Shown: in pieces, positions 1 to 5,725 of the stretch
Layout of the letters: the number at the start of each line of letters is the position of its first letter
How positions within the stretch are numbered: the stretch's first letter is position 1
DNA from: Strigomonas culicis
Taxonomy: Eukaryota > Euglenozoa > Kinetoplastea > Trypanosomatida > Trypanosomatidae
Assembly (NCBI GenBank): GCA_000482145.1
Contig: AUXH01000551.1
Span: 1-12,836, forward strand
Reading direction: 5' to 3'
DNA length: 12,836 nucleotides
Position numbers and translations under genes: made by a program
The notes under the pieces: generated by a model
Databases searched by the model: none
Told to the model about the DNA's origin: nothing
Seen by the model: only the letters and a program-made list of their open reading frames with translations

Positions 1-983
1 GGGCTCGCGCCGGCGCCGGCCGCCGGCCGCCGCGGCGTCGTCGCACCGGTGTGGCTGTCGTCGAGCGTCAGCAGCGACGGGTCGTGGTAGCTGCCGTGGG
101 TTCGCGCGCCGCTCGCCTCGTCCTCCGTGGCCGCGGGGACAGCGCCGGTGATGGTCATGTTGAGCTCCGAGCCGCCCTCCGTGTAGGCGGTGCTCCTGCC
201 GCCCGCGGCGGACGGTGACGGCGCGGCGGCAGCCTCCTCCGCGCCGCGGGGCTGCTGCTGCTGCAGCGCGACGCGCAGCCGGTACTTGCGCAGCCGCCGG
301 TGCGCGAGGTGCGAGAGCTGCAGCGCCGCGAAGCGCATCGGCCCCTCCGTCGTCGCGACGAGCGCGGTCAGGCGGTCCGCGAGGTCCTGCAGCAGGTCGC
401 CCTGCTGCTGCACCTGCTCCCGCAGCTCCTGTACGTGCCGCCGCAGCCCGACCGACTCCGCGGCGCTGACCGCCAGCGCGTCGCGCCCGCGGAGGCTGGC
501 GCCGCGCGGCTCGCGGCCGAGCGGCAGCGCGGTCAGCAGCGCGTACAGCAGCGAGCACACGTAGCCGTAGTAGTGCGCCGGCACGCGCACCAGCACCTGC
601 AGCAGCGCCTCAGCCACGAGCCCGCCGCGCGCGACCACGAGCAGCCCGTCGTAGGCGTCCTCCTCGCTGTACAGGGCGACCATGAGGTCGATCATGAAGG
701 ACAGCAGCTGCAGCTGCGTGAAGACGAGCTCCTCGTTCAGATCGAGTGAAGCGCCACAGAGCCGCTCGCTGCGCACGCCGCCGACGAGCACGTCGAGAAA
801 GCTGCGCAGCAGATCGCCCTCCTGCAGCACGGCTGCGATCGAGAGCTTCGAGATGAGCAGCCGCTTGAGCGTCTCGCAGCCCTCCAGCACAACGAGGAGG
901 TTGTGGTGCGTCAGCTTCGCCGTCAGCTCCGCGAAGAAGGCCAGCCACTTGGACTTGGTGAAGGACGGGGGCGGGAGCGGCAT
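1..983 (-). CDS. Unrecognised helical/coiled-coil protein, N-terminal part, cut by window edge
   Basis: Reading the minus strand from the ATG at 983 gives an open frame of 327 residues that is still open at base 1, so the C-terminus and stop are missing. I do not recognise the family. Residues 10-155 look all-helical and leucine-rich, in the style of armadillo/HEAT or similar helical folds. Residues 178-212 are a heptad-like, Q/E/L-rich stretch that probably forms a coiled coil. A Q4 run lies near residues 241-244. From about residue 245 the chain is Ala/Pro/Ser/Thr-rich and probably disordered. The start was chosen because it is the first ATG after the GC-rich block begins and it follows a good acceptor AG at 1064-1065. 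GC-rich third positions match the other genes here. That the gene is real is well supported; its function is unknown. Confidence 0.8.
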   Translation of the reverse strand, partial: MPLPPPSFTKSKWLAFFAELTAKLTHHNLLVVLEGCETLKRLLISKLSIAAVLQEGDLLRSFLDVLVGGVRSERLCGASLDLNEELVFTQLQLLSFMIDLMVALYSEEDAYDGLLVVARGGLVAEALLQVLVRVPAHYYGYVCSLLYALLTALPLGREPRGASLRGRDALAVSAAESVGLRRHVQELREQVQQQGDLLQDLADRLTALVATTEGPMRFAALQLSHLAHRRLRKYRLRVALQQQQPRGAEEAAAAPSPSAAGGRSTAYTEGGSELNMTITGAVPAATEDEASGARTHGSYHDPSLLTLDDSHTGATTPRRPAAGAGAS

Positions 984-995
984 CGGCACCAGTCG

Positions 996-1013
996 ATCTA
1001 TATATATATAGAT
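996..1013. repeat. TA palindrome next to a start codon
   Basis: An 18-bp perfect palindrome, ATC then a TA core then GAT, lies 12 bp from the ATG at 983. It could form an AU hairpin in the leader of the left-edge gene. Confidence 0.75.
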
Positions 1014-1063
1014 AGTGTTTTTTTATGTTATTATGATAAGAGTGAAAAATCTATGAACAAGCA

Positions 1064-1087
1064 CTGCAACAGCAACAACAAGAGAAA
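1064..1087 (-). promoter_or_regulatory. Candidate trans-splice acceptor for the left-edge gene
   Basis: On the minus strand a T/C/G-rich stretch (TTCTCTTGTTGTTGCTGTTGC) runs into an AG at 1065-1064. The leader would be 80 nt and has no upstream ATG. Later AGs at 1052-1051 and 998-997 are possible alternatives. Confidence 0.55.
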
Positions 1088-1149
1088 ATGATTCTAAAAC
1101 AGAAAAATGATAGTTCTTGTTAAAATGTTGTGCCTTTTTAGCGTGCTTT

Positions 1150-1169
1150 TAAATATATATATATATTTA
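1150..1169. repeat. TA palindrome
   Basis: A 20-bp perfect palindrome (TAAA, TA core, TTTA) in the spacer downstream of the GNAT gene. Confidence 0.75.
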
Positions 1170-1398
1170 TCTCTTTATTAGAAAAAAGAAGAAAAAAAAA
1201 ACAGCACTGTGAGAAGGAGAAAGAGAATGAGTGAGGACGATATAGACACACACTTGTAGTGCAAGGAAGACATGAGGGAACTGTTCAGATATCTGAGTAT
1301 ACACAAAAAGATAACAATTAAAAAAGCAAAGAGAGAGAGAGTGTGTGGCTATTAATGTACAACTAGGAATCATAATACGAAGAGCAACCACCACCACG

Positions 1399-2157
1399 CT
1401 AGACCCGCAGTGTCTTCACCATCTCGACCGCATCCTTCTGCGGCCCGTAGTAATTTCTGAGGTAGCGCCGCTCCACAAACCCCTGCCTGAGATAGAACCG
1501 CTTGATGGCCTCGCTCTCACGCCGCACAGCCGCCTCCGGCGCCGCTGCCGCCGCGCCCCCCGGGGCCCCTCCTTGGGCCACCTCCTCTGCCTGCTCCTCC
1601 TCCCCGCGCGGACGCTTCCCGCGAGCGGGCGCGCGGCCGCTCTGCAGTGTGTGCAGCCGCCAGCGCCGCAGGACGCCGCGCGCCGCGGCGGCGGTGAAGG
1701 CCGCCGTCGCGAGGCACGCGGCCAGCAGCGCGGCGGCCACGCCCCGCTGGCGGAAGGCGGGGGCGACCAGCACCAGCTGCAGGTAGCCCTCCACCGGCCG
1801 CGCGACCGCGTCGCGGTGGGGCGGCAGGGCGGCAGGGCCCGGCGACAGCGGCACCCACACGACGCCCACCACACCGACGAGCTGCGCCAGCGGCGGCAGC
1901 GGTGCTTCTGCCGCGCCCGTGCCGCCTTCACCGCCACCGCCGCGAGGGTCGAAGGCGAGGTAGAAAAGGTCGATCTGCAGCAGCTGCGCGGCGGTGCACT
2001 TGGGGTACGGCGCGAAGTCCCACGTCTCCCCGCAGAGACAGTCAACGACCGCCCGCGCCGCCCGCTCGTCCGCGACCACGCGGCCCGGCGCCGTGCCCTC
2101 CAGCGTGCACGGTCGCCGCGCGACAATGCGGGTGAGAAAGGTGTCAACCGTGCCCAT
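1399..2157 (-). CDS. GNAT-family N-acetyltransferase, NAA50/NAA60-like
   Basis: The 252-residue protein has the acetyl-CoA binding motif A of GNAT enzymes at about 127-145 (QLVLVAPAFRQRGVAAALL), with R136-x-x-G139-x-A141 as the pyrophosphate-binding turn. Motif B follows at about 216-237, with FYLRQGF and then YLRNYY. The aromatic YLRNYY element resembles the end of the catalytic domain in N-terminal acetyltransferases NAA50 and NAA60, so protein N-terminal acetylation is my best inference; a small-molecule or lysine acetyltransferase is possible. Two low-complexity insertions interrupt the fold: residues 72-88 (Gly/Glu/Ala/Pro) and 173-211 (Ala/Gly/Glu with a basic KRPR at 181-184). The second separates the two halves of the catalytic domain. 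The start ATG lies 24 nt after a candidate acceptor AG; the stop is TAG. The GNAT call is firm, the subfamily moderate. Confidence 0.87.
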   Translation of the reverse strand: MGTVDTFLTRIVARRPCTLEGTAPGRVVADERAARAVVDCLCGETWDFAPYPKCTAAQLLQIDLFYLAFDPRGGGGEGGTGAAEAPLPPLAQLVGVVGVVWVPLSPGPAALPPHRDAVARPVEGYLQLVLVAPAFRQRGVAAALLAACLATAAFTAAAARGVLRRWRLHTLQSGRAPARGKRPRGEEEQAEEVAQGGAPGGAAAAAPEAAVRRESEAIKRFYLRQGFVERRYLRNYYGPQKDAVEMVKTLRV

Positions 2158-2181
2158 CAGCCGGGGGAAGGGGGAGGTGTT

Positions 2182-2220
2182 CTAACAATGTTGTCCGTGT
2201 CGCAGTGGGGAGGTCCACAT
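2182..2220 (-). other. Upstream ORF of 12 codons in the GNAT leader
   Basis: On the minus strand an ATG at 2220 opens a 12-codon frame that ends at TAG 2184-2182, 24 nt before the GNAT start codon. It is in the mature mRNA only if the distal acceptor at 2265-2266 is used. Its TAG is the proximal acceptor AG itself. A role in limiting translation is an inference. Confidence 0.4.
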
Positions 2221-2300
2221 GCGATAAGGAAGAAAACAACAGAAAACGACGGCAACAACAAAAACTGTAGAAAAAAAAGAGAGAGAGAGAGAGATGAAGA
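2182..2300 (-). promoter_or_regulatory. Two candidate trans-splice acceptors for the GNAT gene
   Basis: The distal site has the strongest tract in this spacer, a CT repeat followed by T8, then CTAC and AG at 2266-2265, giving a 107-nt leader. The next AG, at 2183-2182, follows about 80 AG-free bases with T/C-rich patches and gives a 24-nt leader. Only the long leader would contain the short upstream ORF at 2182-2220. Confidence 0.55.
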
Positions 2301-2663
2301 GGAGTTGGAGGGGAGAGTTTTTTTCGTCGTGGGTAAACACTGCTCACAAAACAAAATGCAAGAACAAAAGGAAAATAAAGAGAGAAAAACAAACGTAAGG
2401 ATATGTAAGGTTTTAATTCTGAATTGTAAAGAAGAGAATTCAGAAACAAAAAAAAATGTTGTGCAAGTATCCCGCAGTCTGACACAAATACAAATGACGC
2501 AATACAACAGTGGATAGAGGTGGTGAAAAAGGAATAATGAAAAAGAACAATTAAAAACATTGAACATGTTGGACATGACAAAAAATTATGTGGAAACCTC
2601 TTTTTGGTTCATTGTGACTACAATAGTGATAATAAAAAGAAGCGTAGCACTTTTTTTTACTTA

Positions 2664-2683
2664 CGTATATATATATATATACG
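2664..2683. repeat. TA palindrome with CG ends
   Basis: A 20-bp perfect palindrome, CG, then eight TA units, then CG, followed by a second short ATATAT at 2684-2690. Confidence 0.75.
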
Positions 2684-2885
2684 ATATATAGGATATAACA
2701 AAAAAAAAGAGGAAAATGAAAAGCAAATGCATATACAACACACAAGAAAGAAAAAAAAATGGTTAACCATATGTTATGTATTCATCCCTCATACTCACAT
2801 GCGTCTTATGGTCGCTGCTCTTGCTTTTCTTCCTCATCTCTTTTCTGTTTTTTTGTAATAATGACAGTGCTCCCCTCTGTCCGCA

Positions 2886-3824
2886 TCAGTACGCGCCAAG
2901 ATCAGCCTCCGCGACGGGCACGACAGTGACAACCGTCTGCGGGTGCAGCAGGCTGTCCGGAGAGCTGGTGACGCGCAGCTCGCGCGAGTTGAGCGACGTG
3001 CCGCCGACCCCGCCGGTGCGGCGCGTGGCGAGGATGAGGTCCTGCACAACGCCCATCGCCTTGGCGACGACCACGTCGATGTGCGCCTCGCCGTGCGCGT
3101 GGTAGAAGGCCAGGAGCGAGGCCGCGAAGACGTCGCCCGTGCCCGTGTACTGCCCCTCGTGGTAGGGCACCGTGCCGGTGTAGCGCCGGCGCGCGGCCTC
3201 GCCCTCGCGCACGGAGATGAGGAAGCGCAGCCGCCGCGCGCCGGCCTCGGCCGTCTTGTCCGGGAAGGACTTGACGACGACGATGCGGGTGCCCTGCGCG
3301 TGGAAGTAATCCGCGGCGGCGGCCGCGGACGCCAGGTCGGCCACGTGCACGCCGCTCAGCAGCTCCGCCTCGAAGTAGTTCGGCGTTGCGATGTCGGCGC
3401 AGGCAAGGATGGCGCGGTAGGCGTCCACGACCTCCGGCCGGCAGTAGAGGCGGCCGTCGTCGCCGAGAACGGGGTCGCAGATGTACGTGACCGCCCCCGC
3501 CGCGCGCACCTGCTTCACCGTCGCGACCGTGTGCTGCACGTGGCGCACGACGGCGTCGTTGTTGATGTAGCCCGTCAGGATGTAGCGGTACAGCGGGAGG
3601 AACTGGTTCGCCTCCAGCCCGGCCAGGATCGTTTCGTACTCCTCCAGGTCCATGCGGTGGCCCTTGATCACGGGGTAGCCGCTGTGGTTGCTGAGGCTGA
3701 CCGTGTTCACCGCGTCCACATCGAAGCCGTGTAGCTGCAGCGGGAACGTGGCGGCCTTGTTGCCGACGTAGCCGTGCGTCACGTGGGACTGGATGGACAG
3801 CACAATTTTCTCCTGTTCAGCCAT
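2886..3824 (-). CDS. PDXK: Pyridoxal kinase (vitamin B6 salvage)
   Basis: The 312-residue protein is a full-length ribokinase-fold pyridoxal kinase, which phosphorylates pyridoxal, pyridoxine and pyridoxamine with ATP in the cytosol to supply pyridoxal phosphate. Visible landmarks are the substrate-side start IQSHVTHGYVGNKAA at 11-25 with S12, the NHSGY lid-side motif at 46-50, DPVLGDDGRLY at 117-127, TPNYFEAELL at 147-156, and the catalytic GTGDVF at 228-233, where D231 is the expected base. The length is close to that of other eukaryotic pyridoxal kinases, and no key residue appears missing. The C-terminal 40 residues after the conserved core are less typical. The start is the first ATG after a strong acceptor at 3846-3847; the resulting leader is only 21 nt and contains ten consecutive C. 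The stop is TGA. Confidence 0.97.
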   Translation of the reverse strand: MAEQEKIVLSIQSHVTHGYVGNKAATFPLQLHGFDVDAVNTVSLSNHSGYPVIKGHRMDLEEYETILAGLEANQFLPLYRYILTGYINNDAVVRHVQHTVATVKQVRAAGAVTYICDPVLGDDGRLYCRPEVVDAYRAILACADIATPNYFEAELLSGVHVADLASAAAAADYFHAQGTRIVVVKSFPDKTAEAGARRLRFLISVREGEAARRRYTGTVPYHEGQYTGTGDVFAASLLAFYHAHGEAHIDVVVAKAMGVVQDLILATRRTGGVGGTSLNSRELRVTSSPDSLLHPQTVVTVVPVAEADLGAY

Positions 3825-4150
3825 GGGCTCGTAGGGGGGGGGGTACTAAAGCGGAAAGAAGAATAAGTTCAACTAATGTAGTAAATAGATACATAGCGTA
3901 TATGGAAGGAGAGTAAACACCATTTTCTTTTTTGTTGTTGTTTTCTGTCGATACAGCAGAAACACACCAGCACAACTAACAGCATTTATTTAAGAGCATT
4001 AGTAAAGGGGGGGTTGTTTTGTTTTATGTACAGTAAGAAATGAAATAAATGGCTATTTTACATCCATTGTGCGCATGTTATATCTGTATACGTTTTCTTT
4101 TCTTTTTTTCTACTTCCCCCCGCCTGTAGGTCTAAGTAGATGTGGTACGC
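3825..4150. other. Spacer between the EF-hand gene and pyridoxal kinase
   Basis: This 326-bp spacer holds the EF-hand 3' UTR, with a purine-rich mRNA-sense tract at 4092-4123, G runs on the plus strand at 3834-3843 (10) and 4007-4013 (7), and the pyridoxal kinase acceptor. Nothing else is visible. Confidence 0.7.
3846..3868 (-). promoter_or_regulatory. Trans-splice acceptor for pyridoxal kinase
   Basis: The minus strand reads TTATTCTTCTTTCCGCTTT then AG (3847-3846), a textbook pyrimidine tract and acceptor. The predicted leader outside the spliced leader is 21 nt. Confidence 0.75.
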
Positions 4151-5314
4151 CTACTTTGCAAAAGGAATCTTTCCTGAAGCGCTACTCGACCAGGAGGGCA
4201 ACTTCCACGTCGTCGTTAAGATGCCAAAGAAGACCTCGTCGTCTTCGATGACGGCACTAAGACCATTGTAGTAGTCTAAAAACTCCGACAGCGGGATGGT
4301 GCCGTGGCCGCGCTTGCTCTCATCCCAGATGGACACAAAGCCCTTCAACAGCTTGTCCGCCGCGAAAATCTTGTCCGCGACGACGACGGGGTGCTCCGAG
4401 GCGTTGAAGAGTGCCTGCAGGTCGAGGATCTTCAGGAGGCCGTCCTGGTCGTAATCGAGCCGACGGAATACATGGATCACCTTCTCCTTCCGCGCGGCGC
4501 TCATCGGCCCGCGGATGTAGTTGATGAAGGTGTCGTAGTCAATGCCGCGATCGGGCTCCTCGGGGAAGGCGGTGTAGATGGTCTCCGCGATGTCGCGCAC
4601 ATCCGCCTGGCGCTGCCGGCTCGCCTGGAAGTCGTCCGCCGCCGCGCCGTACGCGCGCGAGTCGCGGACGAGCTGCACCACGCCCTCCAGCGTCATCCAG
4701 CGCCGGCCGTCCTCGGCCACGCGGCGGAAGGGCCGTCCCATCGCCTTCACCCCGAGCTCGGGAATGCCGCCGCCGGCGTGCAGCACGTACGCGTTGCGCA
4801 GCGCGAGCAGCAGCTCCGCGACCTCGTCGCTGATGTCGACCGCGTAGCGCTGGCCGGTCGTCGTGGACAGCATCGTGTTGGGGTTTCCATTCGTGCTGCG
4901 GTTGTGCTTGATGGACTGCAGGCCAAAGCCGTTCTTTGTCAGCAGGTGCTGCGTGTCGACGGACACAATCTTGAACCGCTTCACGTCGTCGTCGCGCTGG
5001 TTCTGCGGCTGGCCGAGCACCATGATCGCGTCGACCTGGAAGTCGTCCGTCAGGTAGTGCTCGCCGTCCTCGCGCAGATACACGTCGAAGGGGAAGGCGG
5101 GGAAGTGCTTGAGCTCCGTGCGGCCGAGGGTGCCGATCACCTCGCGCACCTCCTCCATGTAGAAGCCGTGCCAGCGGGGGTAGTAGCAGCCGAAGAAGTA
5201 GCGGTGGAGGTCCGTCTGCACCTGCGACAGCAGCTCGCAGTGGAAGGTGACGTAGTCGCCGCGCTCGATGCGGACGAGGTCGCTGTAGAGCGAGGCAGAC
5301 ATGCGGACGGACAT
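4151..5314 (-). CDS. Calcyphosin-like EF-hand protein
   Basis: The 387-residue protein ends in a calcium-binding EF-hand module like that of calcyphosin/CAPSL. A clear loop is seen at 287-298 (DYDQDGLLKILD), with Asp at positions 1, 3 and 5, Gly at 6 and, unusually, Asp instead of Glu at 12. A second, degenerate hand at about 333-344 ends in GTIPLSEF and is followed by DYYNGLS and ILTTTWKL, close to the conserved calcyphosin tail. The N-terminal 230 residues form a separate domain I do not recognise, with aromatic segments near 39-53 and 71-80. Family knowledge makes a ciliary/flagellar calcium role plausible, but nothing here proves location. The frame stays open upstream of the chosen ATG, but those 25 codons cover the pyrimidine tract and acceptor, so they are not coding. 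ATG at 5302 (residue 5) is an alternative start. The stop is TAG. Confidence 0.9.
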   Translation of the reverse strand: MSVRMSASLYSDLVRIERGDYVTFHCELLSQVQTDLHRYFFGCYYPRWHGFYMEEVREVIGTLGRTELKHFPAFPFDVYLREDGEHYLTDDFQVDAIMVLGQPQNQRDDDVKRFKIVSVDTQHLLTKNGFGLQSIKHNRSTNGNPNTMLSTTTGQRYAVDISDEVAELLLALRNAYVLHAGGGIPELGVKAMGRPFRRVAEDGRRWMTLEGVVQLVRDSRAYGAAADDFQASRQRQADVRDIAETIYTAFPEEPDRGIDYDTFINYIRGPMSAARKEKVIHVFRRLDYDQDGLLKILDLQALFNASEHPVVVADKIFAADKLLKGFVSIWDESKRGHGTIPLSEFLDYYNGLSAVIEDDEVFFGILTTTWKLPSWSSSASGKIPFAK

Positions 5315-5339
5315 GTTGCGCTTATAGAAAGCCGAACGT

Positions 5340-5370
5340 CTACAAACAAACAAAAAAAGAAAAAAAGATG
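5340..5370 (-). promoter_or_regulatory. Trans-splice acceptor for the EF-hand gene
   Basis: A nearly pure T tract with a few C and G (minus strand, 5368-5342) ends in GTAG at 5343-5340. The next AG upstream is about 30 nt away. It predicts a 25-nt leader and explains why the open frame upstream of 5314 is not coding. Confidence 0.8.
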
Positions 5371-5498
5371 ACTCTTTGAACTTTAGCATGAAGAAAGCGA
5401 AAATGGGGAGGGAGGGAGAGGGTATGAAAACGAAGAGGTATACCTATTTCAACTGTTGCGGTTAAGAAACAAGAACAAAAAAAAAAGACCTCAGTAAA

Positions 5499-5544
5499 AT
5501 ATATATATATAATAACAACAATAACAACAACAATGATAATAATG
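5499..5544. repeat. TA repeat followed by AAC/AAT trinucleotide repeat
   Basis: An AT dinucleotide run (5499-5510) passes into imperfect ATA/ACA triplets to 5544. Confidence 0.65.
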
Positions 5545-5725
5545 GTGTCCATGATGATTCGGTTATTCGGTTTATTCTTTTACCTCCTAGAAGATGGCAC
5601 ACTTCCTTCTTTTTCCTTCCTTAAAAGTACATGCCGCTTTCTCTCTGTATGTTTATATGGTGGTGTTGTAACTATTTTTAAAATTATTAGTATTAACTTT
5701 ACGTTGATGCTTCTCGATGCGGTCT

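Larger units (their letters stand above)
984..1398. other. Spacer between GNAT and the left-edge gene
   Basis: This 415-bp AT-rich spacer holds the GNAT 3' UTR, the acceptor of the next gene, two TA palindromes (996-1013, 1150-1169) and a purine-rich plus strand at 1180-1345. Short open frames here are translations of low-complexity sequence. I see no RNA gene. Confidence 0.7.
2158..2885. other. Spacer between pyridoxal kinase and GNAT
   Basis: This is the longest spacer (728 bp). From the pyridoxal kinase stop it runs through a purine-rich 3' UTR tract (mRNA sense, 2815-2854), A-rich plus-strand sequence with a TA palindrome, and the two GNAT acceptors. Two overlapping minus-strand frames of about 140 codons are Phe/Ser/Leu-rich translations of the pyrimidine tracts and are not credible genes. 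Confidence 0.7.
5315..5725. other. Spacer between the ZNF598-like and EF-hand genes
   Basis: This 411-bp spacer has a plus-strand purine-rich half (5342-5490), a TA repeat at 5499-5510, an ACA/ATA-type repeat at 5511-5544, and a plus-strand pyrimidine-rich half (5560-5656) that would be purine-rich in the ZNF598-like 3' UTR. I see no gene. Confidence 0.7.

Noticed and set aside
610..948. 112-codon minus-strand frame inside the left-edge gene
   Set aside because: It is a shifted frame of the longer open frame starting at 983, which has better amino-acid composition and an unbroken run to the window edge.
1345..2517. 390-codon plus-strand open frame across the GNAT gene and spacer
   Set aside because: Its composition changes from Arg/Ala-rich to Lys/Glu-rich exactly where the GNAT gene ends, showing that it just follows base composition. 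The GNAT motifs are on the other strand.
2144..2581. 145-codon minus-strand frame between pyridoxal kinase and GNAT
   Set aside because: Phe/Ser/Leu-rich translation of pyrimidine tracts; a second frame of the same region is almost as long, so openness is caused by the low-complexity sequence.
4304..5371. 355-codon plus-strand open frame opposite the EF-hand gene
   Set aside because: Antisense artefact; the conserved EF-hand motifs lie on the minus strand.
5315..5389. N-terminal extension of the EF-hand protein (25 codons) that could be read as a hydrophobic signal
   Set aside because: The Phe/Leu run is the translated pyrimidine tract, and a clear acceptor AG (5340-5341) falls inside it, so it would not be in the mRNA.
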